A stretch of DNA of 64,000 bases from Tissierellales bacterium. Lineage in GTDB: Bacteria; Bacillota; Clostridia; Tissierellales; VENL01. Location: assembly GCA_028280805.1 (NCBI GenBank), contig JANQLB010000106.1:1-64000 (forward strand). The letters are read 5' to 3'. The notes beneath the pieces are model-generated. The model worked only from the letters and a program-made list of their open reading frames with translations. It searched no databases and had not been told where the DNA came from. This document shows, in pieces, positions 8,703 through 18,144 of this stretch. Position 1 is the stretch's first letter. Each line of letters opens with the position of its first letter. The position numbers were made by a program, and so were the translations under genes.

Positions 8703-10097
8703 CTATCTATTTAAATCGTATTTCTTAATCTTATACTGTAAAGTCTGTCTGGGAAGGTCTATAAGTTTTGCTGCATAAGTTATATTGTAATCTGACTTTT
8801 CTAAAGCCTCTATTAATAACGATTTTTCTAATGATTCTACTGATTCTTTAAAGGGCTTAATTTCACGCTTTAAACCTTTGTTATAAATATACTGCTCAAA
8901 CTGATAGGGAAGATGCTCAAGATTTATCTTAGATATATCATAAATACTCATTATACCTTCTATAGTATTTTCTAATTCTCTAACATTTCCGGGCCAAGAA
9001 TGTTTTAAAAACACATTCATGACATCAGAAGATACTCCCAAGACATTTTTACTTAATTTGTTATTAAATTTTTTTATAAAGAAATTTGTAAGTATAGGTA
9101 TATCTTTTTTTCTATCTTTTAATTTAGGTAATCTTAATCCTATTACATTAAGCCTATAATATAAATCATTCCTTATGAGCTTCATTTCAACTGCTTTCTT
9201 AGGTTCAATGTTTATAGCAGTAATAATTCTTACATCAACATGATTAATATTTGTAGAACCTACTCTTCTTATAATACCATCCTGTAAAACTCTAAGAAAT
9301 TTAGCCTGTAACTCTAACGGCATAGAATTTATTTCATCTAAAAATAAAGTTCCTCCATCAGCTAATTCAAACAGACCTGGTCTGTCTTCCGCTCCAGTGA
9401 AACCTCCTCTGGCTGTACCAAATAATATTCCCTCTAACAAGCTGCCGGGCAAAGCTGCACAATTTTGTGATATAAAAGGGCTACTTTTTCTAGGGCTTGC
9501 ACTATGAATAGACTGAACTAATAATTCTTTTCCAGTTCCTGTTTCACCAAAAACTAAAACAGGAGATGAAGTCTGACATGCCTTTAGTGCTAAAGATTTT
9601 ACTTTAAGCATTTCTTCATCTTGACCAACTATATCAACAAAGGTATAATTAGCTGTACTTTGTTTTTTATCTTTTGATTTTTTGTCGTTTTTATATAATT
9701 TTTTCTGTAAATCTACAATTCTTTCCGATAGCTTTTTAACATCTGTTATATCTTTTGATATTTCAAGTGCACCCATTATTTTTCCCTTTGATTTAATTGG
9801 AATAGACGAATTAACGGTGGTTATCTTATTTCCCTTGTAATTAACAAAAGTCTGCTCAACGTTTAAAATAGGTTTTCCATATTTAATAACCTTTAGAAGC
9901 GTACTGGTATCATATGATAATGAAGGATATATTTCTAATACATGTCTGCCTATAGCCTTGTCAGTATCTATATCATCTAACTTTTGAGCAAATTTATTAA
10001 AGTATATGATTTCTCCGCTATTATTAATTATCTGAATTCCTTCATCAATATAATCAAGAATTTCAAATATATTTTCCTTTAAAAAAATATCTTTCAT
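8703..10097 (-). CDS. Sigma-54-dependent transcriptional activator (PAS, AAA+, Fis), likely of the kam operon
   Basis: A 464-aa RocR/NtrC-like activator. Domains: an N-terminal PAS sensor (about 1-115), a linker with a coiled coil, an AAA+ domain with Walker A GETGTGKE, Walker B GGTLFLDE and a sigma-54 contact loop reading GGFTGA rather than the usual GAFTGA, and a C-terminal Fis-type helix-turn-helix (NITYAAKLIDLPRQTLQ). The ATG at 10097 follows AGGAGG; an in-frame start at 10154 lies inside a candidate operator and lacks a ribosome site. No receiver domain is present, so a small molecule bound by the PAS domain is the probable signal. The neighbouring sigma-54 promoter makes the lysine operon the obvious target (inference). 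Confidence 0.88.
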   Translation of the reverse strand: MKDIFLKENIFEILDYIDEGIQIINNSGEIIYFNKFAQKLDDIDTDKAIGRHVLEIYPSLSYDTSTLLKVIKYGKPILNVEQTFVNYKGNKITTVNSSIPIKSKGKIMGALEISKDITDVKKLSERIVDLQKKLYKNDKKSKDKKQSTANYTFVDIVGQDEEMLKVKSLALKACQTSSPVLVFGETGTGKELLVQSIHSASPRKSSPFISQNCAALPGSLLEGILFGTARGGFTGAEDRPGLFELADGGTLFLDEINSMPLELQAKFLRVLQDGIIRRVGSTNINHVDVRIITAINIEPKKAVEMKLIRNDLYYRLNVIGLRLPKLKDRKKDIPILTNFFIKKFNNKLSKNVLGVSSDVMNVFLKHSWPGNVRELENTIEGIMSIYDISKINLEHLPYQFEQYIYNKGLKREIKPFKESVESLEKSLLIEALEKSDYNITYAAKLIDLPRQTLQYKIKKYDLNR

Positions 10098-10136
10098 TAA
10101 AATACCTCCTATAAGATGCCGATTATTTGGCATTAA

Positions 10137-10154
10137 CCGCCTAAAATCAGGCAC
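10137..10154 (-). promoter_or_regulatory. Second copy of the candidate activator site
   Basis: The minus strand reads GTGCCTGATTTTAGGCGG, nearly the same as the site at 8634. It lies about 40 bp before the activator's start codon, next to a further ATGCC/GGCAT inverted repeat at about 10116-10133, suggesting autoregulation. Confidence 0.45.
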
Positions 10155-10175
10155 TATTAAATAGCACCCTGTTTT

Positions 10176-10592
10176 TTAGTTCATTTCTATCAAAAGTTTA
10201 TTTCTACTCTCCAATACTCCTGAAATATCCAGAGTATATGCTAATTTAATTCTACCTATACCTGAATCTGAAATATCTATTTCTACATTACTCGTTACTA
10301 TCTCAATAGGCATAAAACCATATAAAGTGTCATATTCACTAATATGTGATTTACCTTTTTCAAAGGTTAACTTTGAATTATTATTTCCAAACCTTTTTAA
10401 AGAAACCTTTTTTCCTTGGATTTTTAATGTAGTTATAGAGCCTTCCATACCTGTTATCTCTGATTCATCATAAACTATATAATATACTTCATTCTTTTTA
10501 TAAAATTTCCCTTCTGTAATCATTTCAATGTTGTTTTCTTCACCTTCTAAATTTATCTGCTTGCCTTTTATAGTTAATATAACTGGTTTCAT
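10176..10592 (-). CDS. DUF1934 family protein (YwiB-like calycin fold)
   Basis: A 138-aa protein of the DUF1934 family, predicted to form a small lipocalin-like beta barrel. It is rich in alternating beta-strand patterns (VILTIKGKQINLE at the N terminus, IGRIKLAYTLDISG near the C terminus) and has no signal peptide or membrane segment. In many Firmicutes a DUF1934 gene lies next to argS, but here it stands between the sigma-54 regulator and the germination genes. Function is unknown, and no catalytic motif is visible. Confidence 0.75.
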   Translation of the reverse strand: MKPVILTIKGKQINLEGEENNIEMITEGKFYKKNEVYYIVYDESEITGMEGSITTLKIQGKKVSLKRFGNNNSKLTFEKGKSHISEYDTLYGFMPIEIVTSNVEIDISDSGIGRIKLAYTLDISGVLESRNKLLIEMN

Positions 10593-10699
10593 ATGTTTCC
10601 CCTTTCATTTTATCGCTTCTATATTTAAATAAATTATTTTTAAAGTTATTTATCTATATTATAAGGGAAACTAAAAAAATAGCCAAGGGAAAATAAATA

Positions 10700-10735
10700 C
10701 AAAAAACCATGAACAGAATAAATATATTCATGGTT
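10700..10735 (-). terminator. Terminator of sleB-ypeB
   Basis: A perfect 9-bp stem (AACCATGAA/TTCATGGTT) followed on the minus strand by TTTTTTG, about 20 nt past the ypeB stop. Confidence 0.85.
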
Positions 10736-10756
10736 CTTTTATTCATTTTAAATATT

Positions 10757-12133
10757 CTAGAAGGTTAATGTTCCGTTTTCATCTTGTATAATTTTTAATA
10801 TCTTTTCTTCTCTACCTGTTAACGCGTCTACATAAACAATAAAATCTCCACCATTGTACTTACCTTTAAATTCATAACATAATATCTCTTCTACTCCTGT
10901 TCTAGGAATTACAGCCAGACGTACACTGTCAATATCAAAATTTGTTTTTACTCTAGCTTGAGCCTCGTCTGCACTGATCTCAGGTTCAGGTAAATCTCTT
11001 TGATGATGAGCTTTTAAGTACTGAGCTGCATCTATTCCCAATATCTCTCCATTATCTAAAGCTACTTTTACCTTAATTAAATCTGTATAGATTGTAATAT
11101 CATCTTGTGTATATGCAAAGTTAAATACTCCTATACCGTCATATTTTACGTTATAATTAGGTTCCATGTTTTTGTATCCTACTTTTGATAAAAATTCTCC
11201 GGCTTTTTTCTGTGCATCTTCTATGGATAGTTTAGGATTGTTTATAAATCTAACGTTTTCAAGCCAAACAACATTTCCTCCTGTTTTACTGACTCCAATG
11301 TAAATAGGTGGTTGTTCATTTTCATTGGATTCAAATACAAATGTATAAGAGGGTATTATTGCTTGCTTATCCATATGCTGTCCTTCTTCCATCATAGAGG
11401 GAGTAATTGCTTCTTGCCTTCCTAATTGTTTTAAAAACCTAACTGCTATATCTCTGGCTTCATCAGCACTGACTTTTCTGTCTCCCAGTCCTTTAGGTTT
11501 TATATTCATTACTTGGTCAGAGAAAGGCCCATCATATATAAGTTCAGGGTAGTCTGTCATTTTCTCTTCTAACTGAACAAGCCTGGTGTTAAGCATATCA
11601 CCTTCCGCTTCTTGTAACTGCTGCTGCTGTTCCCTTGTAATAGCACCAATACTAAGACTGCCATCCTTAATTTTATTATGAAGATGTGATAATTCTTTTG
11701 TAAGATGCTGAGTATATTGTTCAAGATTTACTAATGCTTCCCTCTGTTCTTGATTTGGAGGTTTTCCTTCCAGACAGTTTTCTGACACTGAAAAACAATA
11801 TTCTGCAACCTGATTTAAAAATTTTTCAGTTTTAGCTAATTCAAAATGACTGACCGGCATCTGTGAAAGCTTTTCTTCTGCCATAGATGCCTGCTGCATT
11901 ACTTGAGAAAGCAATAAAACGTTTTGATCTCTTGAATCTGCAAGCAGTACCTTAGACAATGAAACTTGAACATTTTCAACGTGATTTTTTAAATCATAAA
12001 ACAATCTTTGATATGAATTATTTAGAGCTGTTTCAAATTCGTTTTTAACAGCATATTGATTATATCCCCACACTGCTGTTCCTATTAGTGCTATTGCTAG
12101 TATAATGGGTAAAATCAAGTTTTTATATTTCAT
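10757..12133 (-). CDS. ypeB: Germination protein YpeB
   Basis: YpeB stabilises and localises the cortex-lytic enzyme SleB in the spore. The 458-aa product has an N-terminal signal anchor (residues 5-25), a long helical region (30-200) and three C-terminal PepSY-like repeats, the normal YpeB layout. It follows sleB by 17 bp in the same operon, the standard arrangement. Expression in the forespore (SigG) is expected from the family but I did not identify a clear SigG promoter. Confidence 0.93.
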   Translation of the reverse strand: MKYKNLILPIILAIALIGTAVWGYNQYAVKNEFETALNNSYQRLFYDLKNHVENVQVSLSKVLLADSRDQNVLLLSQVMQQASMAEEKLSQMPVSHFELAKTEKFLNQVAEYCFSVSENCLEGKPPNQEQREALVNLEQYTQHLTKELSHLHNKIKDGSLSIGAITREQQQQLQEAEGDMLNTRLVQLEEKMTDYPELIYDGPFSDQVMNIKPKGLGDRKVSADEARDIAVRFLKQLGRQEAITPSMMEEGQHMDKQAIIPSYTFVFESNENEQPPIYIGVSKTGGNVVWLENVRFINNPKLSIEDAQKKAGEFLSKVGYKNMEPNYNVKYDGIGVFNFAYTQDDITIYTDLIKVKVALDNGEILGIDAAQYLKAHHQRDLPEPEISADEAQARVKTNFDIDSVRLAVIPRTGVEEILCYEFKGKYNGGDFIVYVDALTGREEKILKIIQDENGTLTF

Positions 12134-12150
12134 CTATATTACCTCCAATA

Positions 12151-12963
12151 CTAATTTCCAAACCAATGTTTACCAATTTTTATTACAACAGATCTAGACC
12201 AAATCCATCTGCTTGTTGCTGTAGCCGGATTCCAGTAATATCTGCATCCGTATGTAGGATCCCATCCATTCATTGCATCTCTTGCTGCTCTTAAAGATTC
12301 ACTATCAGGCTGAAGGTTTATCTGTCCATCTGCTACGGCAGTAAATGCACCGGGTTGATAAATAACACTAGCTATAGTATTTGGAAAAGAAGGATGTTCA
12401 ACTCTGTTTAAAACTACTGCCGCTACTGCTACTTTTCCGATATACGGCTCTCCTCTGGCTTCTCCATGTATAGCCCTTGCCATTAAATAAATATCATCAT
12501 TTCTTGATAATGTGCCTGCACCTCCACCAGTACCGCGACCTGCACCTGCATCTCCAAAGAACAATCCTAAAGCAGCAGCTGTCTGAGGTCCAACTACCCC
12601 ATCTACAAGTAATCCATTTTGTCTTTGAAATCTTTTTACTGCATTAAATGTCCTAGTTCCATATATACCATCTACTGCACTGTTGTAATATCCCCATTGA
12701 AGTAACTTCCATTGAACATTCTTTACATCCTGACCTGTTGATCCCCAGTAAAGAATCTTTGGCTGCAGAGCTTGAGCCGCTTGAGCATTATTTTGCAAGA
12801 CATAAGTCTCAACCCCCTCAGATTCATTTAGTCCATCACCTGTAGAATTATTATCCTGATCAAAAAATTCTGTTTCATTTTGAGAATTGTCCCAATAATA
12901 ATAACCTACAGCAGAAAATACTATAATCATACATACTATTGTTAATAATACTATCCTTTTCAT
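12151..12963 (-). CDS. sleB: Spore cortex-lytic enzyme SleB
   Basis: A lytic transglycosylase that degrades spore cortex during germination. Seen in the 270-aa product: an N-terminal membrane or signal segment (residues 4-24), a PG_binding_1 domain (about 70-132, GSTGQDVKNVQWKLLQWGYY), a Gly-rich linker and a hydrolase_2 (SleB) domain (about 155-270) with the catalytic glutamate in IHGEARGEP. The first membrane segment is followed by an acidic, Asn-rich spacer of about 45 residues. ypeB follows directly. Confidence 0.95.
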   Translation of the reverse strand: MKRIVLLTIVCMIIVFSAVGYYYWDNSQNETEFFDQDNNSTGDGLNESEGVETYVLQNNAQAAQALQPKILYWGSTGQDVKNVQWKLLQWGYYNSAVDGIYGTRTFNAVKRFQRQNGLLVDGVVGPQTAAALGLFFGDAGAGRGTGGGAGTLSRNDDIYLMARAIHGEARGEPYIGKVAVAAVVLNRVEHPSFPNTIASVIYQPGAFTAVADGQINLQPDSESLRAARDAMNGWDPTYGCRYYWNPATATSRWIWSRSVVIKIGKHWFGN

Positions 12964-13069
12964 AATGTCCTCCCTTCTTTAACATGAGTATTAATGATTT
13001 GAATTTTGTCTTATTTTCTGTAAAAATTCACATATTTATGCAAAGAAAAAATTAAACTTAAATTAATGG

Positions 13070-13112
13070 TATAAAAAATAAAAATCCCCTAGTATTTATT
13101 TAATCTAGGGGA
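13070..13112 (-). terminator. Terminator of spoIIR
   Basis: Stem CCCCTAG/CTAGGGG with a 12-nt loop and a T-rich tract on the minus strand, just past the spoIIR stop. Confidence 0.85.
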
Positions 13113-13118
13113 AAATCT

Positions 13119-13778
13119 TTATCTCTCACTTACAAAAAGCTTTGCTAATTGCATTTTACTCTTTTCAAAAATTTCTACTATTTTAAATTTAAGCTTTAAT
13201 GGTACTTCATCTTCATCTTTTGCTTTGGTTATCATATTGTATTCATCTTCCGTTAAAACATTTGTTAGTTGAGCTTTTGTTTCATTATCAGTTAAACCAT
13301 TGCTCATGTCAATAAAACATAATGGAGGAAACATAACACACCACCAATTTTCTCCTTTCCCTTCACCGATTACAACCCTAACAGTCTCATATCTGCCCGC
13401 AGGAAGTGTAAAAGTTCCATAAGATTTAGTCGGGAAACTGTGCTGTCCAAAATCTACATTAACATTATAAGAACTGTCGTTGTCTTCTAACTCTTTTTTA
13501 GCTATTTTTTGGATTTTTTCTATATTTTCAAGAATTATATCTTTAGATTGTTCTAGAGATGTTGAATTTTTAAACTCTTCATTCATAGTATCAATTACCT
13601 TATCTCTAACTTTCTGCTTTAGGTCTTGATCCTGTGGCGAATCACTATTAGCTATAACATGAAACCTTATAAGCTTTTCTGCATAAGTCTCTCTATTTTT
13701 ATAGACATCTCTTAATGACAGCCCTGCTAATAATACAATTACTGATAATATAAATATTATTGCTTTTCTTCTTTTCAT
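13119..13778 (-). CDS. spoIIR: Stage II sporulation protein R
   Basis: SpoIIR is the secreted forespore signal that triggers SpoIIGA to process pro-SigE in the mother cell. The 219-aa product has an N-terminal signal segment (residues 6-24) and the conserved family core, including LIRFHVIANSDSPQDQDLK and GENWWCVMFPPLCF. Length is normal. It is transcribed alone, with a terminator after it and a 120-bp spacer before it. SigF control is expected from the family. Confidence 0.95.
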   Translation of the reverse strand: MKRRKAIIFILSVIVLLAGLSLRDVYKNRETYAEKLIRFHVIANSDSPQDQDLKQKVRDKVIDTMNEEFKNSTSLEQSKDIILENIEKIQKIAKKELEDNDSSYNVNVDFGQHSFPTKSYGTFTLPAGRYETVRVVIGEGKGENWWCVMFPPLCFIDMSNGLTDNETKAQLTNVLTEDEYNMITKAKDEDEVPLKLKFKIVEIFEKSKMQLAKLFVSER

Positions 13779-13900
13779 TGATGTTGTTCCTCCTTTAATT
13801 TCGTACCATTATTTACCATAGCTTGTCCCTATGGCATTTTTTTGTTGTACTCTATATGTAAAAGTATTAACAAAGCAGGTAATTTTTATACATATTTATA

Positions 13901-15070
13901 TTATTTCGTAATTCCTATTCTTCTAATTTTTGAGTCTACTTCAACTTGTATGTCTATATCCGGAAATACATTTTCCCAATCATCTTTAAACTGAGACCAA
14001 ATATCAGGTTTAAATTTACTAAGATATTCATTAACCCCTATTACATCAACCTTAAATTCTTTTTGCAGTTTTTTAACTGTATTTTCAATTTGTGTTTTAA
14101 AGTAGCTCTCAATGACGCTTTCTAATTTTTTTAGAAATTTATCGTCTAATACATCCTCTGGTCTATCCATTTTAAACTGCCTTAAATCTCCTTCCATTTC
14201 AATCATAAACCTGACCTTTATTCTACCATCTTCTATCTTTGCATTTTTATCAGTTTTACTTTGTGTTACCTCATAAGGAACTAATATATTATCTTCAGTA
14301 GCTGTTACTACAATAAGATCTGACTTGATCATATCTTTTAAAAACATTACACTTCTATTTTCAATTTCTTCTAACCAGCCAATTAGTTTATAGTTTTTTA
14401 TAACCCCGGAGCCAGATACTTTAACATCATCCTCTCCGGCAGCTACTCTAGGCATTAAGGCATTTTTTTCATCATGAAGATTTTGAAGAAGGTCTCCTAA
14501 AGTTAGTGGATTAAATATAGCTGTATCTCCTGCATTTTCAAATATTCTGGATAAATATATTCCAATATCTGCTTCATACTGAGAATCAACATTTAATATT
14601 TCCTTAGCTGTACCTTTAGCTACCAAAACATGAATCCTTCTGCTTATAGCATAGTTTCTCTCCAAACTATCTAAAATTTCTCTTAACATATCACTATTTT
14701 TTGCTACATCTTCACCTATCACCAATATCTTCATATGAGAAAAAAATAATATCTGATGAACTCTGGTTGTAAGTTGTCTTGTGGTTTCGTAAGGACTCCT
14801 TCCTTTACTCGATACTATAAATACTGGTTCTCCCTGCCCTTCTTTACCTATAGCTTCAATGTTAGGTAAAATGTAGGTTATTAAATATCTATCGCTTTGT
14901 TTTTTATCAGTTTTATCTTTTTCTTCTCCCGTTTCTTTTTCGTTTAAAATATCTATACCTACAGCAGTTACAAAAGCTCTTTCGTTTATTTCTACCTTAT
15001 CCCAGCATCCTGTTAATATTATTGGAATTATTATACATATTAGTATTATAACCTTTTTTATTTTACCCAT
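13901..15070 (-). CDS. Germination receptor C subunit, Ger(x)C lipoprotein
   Basis: The lipoprotein subunit of a GerA-type nutrient germination receptor in the spore inner membrane. It has a signal peptide with lipobox LTGC, followed by the family hallmark WDKVEINERAFVTAVGID. I chose the ATG at 15070 (390 aa), which has AAGGAT upstream and begins directly before the basic signal-peptide region; a longer form from 15118 would add 16 non-conserved residues. It overlaps the B subunit gene by 8 nt. The lysine-rich insert near residues 45-60 is variable in the family. Confidence 0.92.
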   Translation of the reverse strand: MGKIKKVIILICIIIPIILTGCWDKVEINERAFVTAVGIDILNEKETGEEKDKTDKKQSDRYLITYILPNIEAIGKEGQGEPVFIVSSKGRSPYETTRQLTTRVHQILFFSHMKILVIGEDVAKNSDMLREILDSLERNYAISRRIHVLVAKGTAKEILNVDSQYEADIGIYLSRIFENAGDTAIFNPLTLGDLLQNLHDEKNALMPRVAAGEDDVKVSGSGVIKNYKLIGWLEEIENRSVMFLKDMIKSDLIVVTATEDNILVPYEVTQSKTDKNAKIEDGRIKVRFMIEMEGDLRQFKMDRPEDVLDDKFLKKLESVIESYFKTQIENTVKKLQKEFKVDVIGVNEYLSKFKPDIWSQFKDDWENVFPDIDIQVEVDSKIRRIGITK

Positions 15071-16175
15071 TTTTAACCGATCCTTTCTTTGAACCTTTTT
15101 TAAATAGTGTGATAACAAATAACATTATTGGTAGTACTACTGCTATAAATATACCAAGATAATTTGTCGTCTCACCTACATAGTCATATGCAGATGCTAT
15201 ATTGTCTGGAACTAATGACATAATGTAAACAATAGGAATTGTTGGTAATACAAAGTATTTATGTTCATTACCTCTAAATAGCTTACTAAGTACTAAAGAT
15301 GAAGCATATAATAATGCAGCTAATGTTGCAAAAACCACCAAACTCCATTGTGCCATAACTATACCCTGAACGTTTTCTATAAAAGCCCCGGGAAACTGAA
15401 CTACTTCAGTTAAAGACATAGAAGGCCAAATTAAATGTGCTGTTTCTGTCTGACCAAAAATCATTATAGACATAAAAAATACTATTAGATATGCTACTGT
15501 GATAATTGCTATAGCTCCAAGGTTATATTTTAGGGCCTTTTTAGGTTCATTACTATAGCACATAAACACCAAGAGCAAATCATAACCGGCAAAGGCAAAA
15601 ATAGAGTTTATAATGCCTTGAGATAATTCTTTAATTTCAAACCTAAAAACAGGTAAAATATTTGTAGTATCTAAGTCCGGAATAAGGATAAATATCATTA
15701 GCAATATAGGAATTATTACTACGGGCAGTAACAAAACTGCCATCTTGCCAAATTCCTCAATTCTTCCCCTGCAAAGATATGATGTAACCAGTAACATAGT
15801 TATTATTATAATTTCAGTAGGAGTATCAGCAAGTAGAAACATTTTTACTATCTCAGCAAATATTCTTACTACAAAAGCAGCAAAAATAGTTAGATATATA
15901 AAGTACAAAGCTGACACAAAATCAGATAAAGGAGTAGTTAAAAGATCTCTCCCAAACTCTGCTAATGTCTTACCAGAAAATTTCACAGTTAATTTTGTAA
16001 TAATAGTTACTATGATTGCAACTATTATTCCTGAAAATATTAATAAAATCCATCCATCAGTGCCTGCTGTCTCAACTAAACTTCTAGGCAGAGAAAGAAT
16101 TCCTACTCCTATAACAGATGATACTATTATAGCTAAAATCTGACCATTACTAATTTTATTGTTTTCTATCTTCAT
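15063..16175 (-). CDS. Germination receptor B subunit, GerAB/ArcD-like permease
   Basis: The integral membrane subunit that binds the germinant, of the amino acid/polyamine/organocation transporter fold. About ten membrane helices are visible, and the N-terminal ISNGQILAIIVSSVIGVGIL is typical of spore germination permeases. The ATG at 16175 lies after AGGGTG; a GTG at 16187 is also possible. The gene overlaps the A subunit by 20 nt and the C subunit by 8 nt, so the three are expressed together. The germinant cannot be predicted from the sequence. Confidence 0.92.
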   Translation of the reverse strand: MKIENNKISNGQILAIIVSSVIGVGILSLPRSLVETAGTDGWILLIFSGIIVAIIVTIITKLTVKFSGKTLAEFGRDLLTTPLSDFVSALYFIYLTIFAAFVVRIFAEIVKMFLLADTPTEIIIITMLLVTSYLCRGRIEEFGKMAVLLLPVVIIPILLMIFILIPDLDTTNILPVFRFEIKELSQGIINSIFAFAGYDLLLVFMCYSNEPKKALKYNLGAIAIITVAYLIVFFMSIMIFGQTETAHLIWPSMSLTEVVQFPGAFIENVQGIVMAQWSLVVFATLAALLYASSLVLSKLFRGNEHKYFVLPTIPIVYIMSLVPDNIASAYDYVGETTNYLGIFIAVVLPIMLFVITLFKKGSKKGSVKNG

Positions 16176-17712
16176 TATTTTCTTCACCCTTTTTTAATTC
16201 TTGCATATTTTTATTATTTCCGTTTACAGACGGTATTCTGGTTTTATCTGTTACACTGGTAAATTCAGGTCTTTTTTTCATTACTGTTTGCGGTAATCTA
16301 ATTATAGAATCTTTTAAATCTTTTAAATTTCTGCCTAAGTTAGTAAAGGGAGATAGATAAGGAACTCCAAAACTATTTAGCTTAACTAGGTGTGTAAGTA
16401 GTAATATCAATCCAAGCATTATACCATATAATCCCAAAACAGCCGCAGTACCCATTAAAAGAAATCTTAAAAACCTAAGAGCTGATGCAAATCCATAATT
16501 AGGAACTGCAAATGAGGATATGGTAGTTATAGCAACTATAATAACCATTAAAGGACTTACAATACCGGCTTCAACAGCTGCCTGACCTATTACCAGACCT
16601 CCTACTATACCTATAGTCGTGCCTATAGGACCTGACAGCCTGGCACCGGCTTCCCTTAAAAGTTCTATAGTTATTTCCATCATAAATGCTTCTACAAAAG
16701 CTGGAAAGGGTACGGTATCTCTTGCCGCAGCAACAGATAAAGCCAGCTCGGTGGGTAATAATCCCGGATGAAATGATGTCATAGCAATATATAATGAAGG
16801 TAAAGTTAATGCAATCGTAACTGCAAATATTCTTATAATTCTTACTAAAGATGAAATATACCAGCTACTATAATAATCTTCAGCGGATTGTAGTAATGTG
16901 GTTACTGTAGCTGGAACTATAAGACCAAAGGGGGTATTATCAACTAATATTGCTACCCTTCCCTCACTAATGGAAGATGCAACCACATCCGGTCTTTCAG
17001 TATGCTGAGTTTGAGGAAATGGAGATAATAAATTTCCTGATATTAAATGTTCAATCTGACCACTTCCTATATTAGCGTCTATATTTATTTTTTCTAACCT
17101 TTTAAATACTTCTTTAACTAACTTCTTATTTGCAATATCTTCTATGTACATTATTACTACGTCTGTTTTAGAACGTTTTCCTATCTTTATATATTGAGAC
17201 TTAAGCTTAGGATCTCTTATTCTTCTCCTAACTAAACTTGCATTTACTTTTACAGTTTCGTTAAAACCATCCCTTGGTCCTCTAACTACAGTCTCTATCT
17301 GTGGTTCACTAATTCCCCTCATAGGCCATCCTCTAGACGATAGCATCAGGATTTTGTTATATCCATCAATTAAAAGCAAGGTTTCTCCTATAAGAAGGTT
17401 GTCTAGGGCTTCCTCTATAGTCTTAAGTTCCTTCACTTCACTTATGGCTAGATTGCCCTTCTCTACAAGCTCAAAAAGACCATCTTTTATATTTTGGGGA
17501 TTAGGTACTTCCTGTCTGGCTTCAAGTAAAAGCGGCTCCATAGCAAAATTACTGATAAGTGCTTTATCTATAAGACCGTCGATATATATTAATGCCATAT
17601 TAAATTCTTGCTTTTTTCCAACTTTAATAGGTCTGTAAACTATATCATCACAGTTAACTAATTCTTTTTTTATTATTTGCAGATTACGATTAATATTACT
17701 AGAAATTATCAT
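16156..17712 (-). CDS. Germination receptor A subunit, GerAA/GerKA family
   Basis: The 518-aa A subunit of the receptor: a soluble N-terminal domain (about 1-260) with conserved ISEPQIETVVRGPRDGFNE, followed by membrane helices (about 285-445) containing HPGLLPTELALSVAAARDTVPFPAFVEAFMME, and a charged cytoplasmic tail. Length is normal. The operon order is small membrane protein, A, B, C. Confidence 0.95.
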   Translation of the reverse strand: MIISSNINRNLQIIKKELVNCDDIVYRPIKVGKKQEFNMALIYIDGLIDKALISNFAMEPLLLEARQEVPNPQNIKDGLFELVEKGNLAISEVKELKTIEEALDNLLIGETLLLIDGYNKILMLSSRGWPMRGISEPQIETVVRGPRDGFNETVKVNASLVRRRIRDPKLKSQYIKIGKRSKTDVVIMYIEDIANKKLVKEVFKRLEKINIDANIGSGQIEHLISGNLLSPFPQTQHTERPDVVASSISEGRVAILVDNTPFGLIVPATVTTLLQSAEDYYSSWYISSLVRIIRIFAVTIALTLPSLYIAMTSFHPGLLPTELALSVAAARDTVPFPAFVEAFMMEITIELLREAGARLSGPIGTTIGIVGGLVIGQAAVEAGIVSPLMVIIVAITTISSFAVPNYGFASALRFLRFLLMGTAAVLGLYGIMLGLILLLTHLVKLNSFGVPYLSPFTNLGRNLKDLKDSIIRLPQTVMKKRPEFTSVTDKTRIPSVNGNNKNMQELKKGEENNEDRKQ

Positions 17713-17730
17713 AAATATATTTCACCTTCT

Positions 17731-17964
17731 TTAAATCAGACTAAGAATTATAAAAACAATTGGTCCGCCAATAATATATAATAATCCAATTACAGTAGCG
17801 AAAAGAAAATCTTTATGCTGTTTTTTTTGTTTTAAACCTTTTCTGTCTACAAAAAAAGTAAATAGCCCTATAGCTATCACTAACAAAATCAAATATACAT
17901 TAGTTAACTCTTTTAATTGTTGTATAGCAGACGAAATCAATGTCATAAATAACACCCTTTTCAT
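17731..17964 (-). CDS. Small two-helix membrane protein of the ger operon
   Basis: A 77-aa protein with two membrane helices (about 22-39 and 54-76) separated by a basic loop (DRKGLKQKKQHKDF). It lies 18 bp upstream of the gerA-type gene on the same strand, so it is the first gene of the receptor operon. Small membrane proteins (GerD- or GerKD-like in position, not in sequence) accompany several germination receptors and can modulate them; that role here is inference. I do not recognise a named family. Confidence 0.7.
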   Translation of the reverse strand: MKRVLFMTLISSAIQQLKELTNVYLILLVIAIGLFTFFVDRKGLKQKKQHKDFLFATVIGLLYIIGGPIVFIILSLI

Positions 17965-18144
17965 TTAAAAATACTTGTAAATAATATTTGCAGGATATAG
18001 CAATATTATGCAAAAGTAGTTAATAGTTTTACAATATATACTGCCTTAACATATTCAATAAATACTTTTTTTGTAAAATATGTATAAGTTTATAGGAATA
18101 TTTTGAAATGAGTTGTTAACAATAATTACAAATGAGTTATAAGG

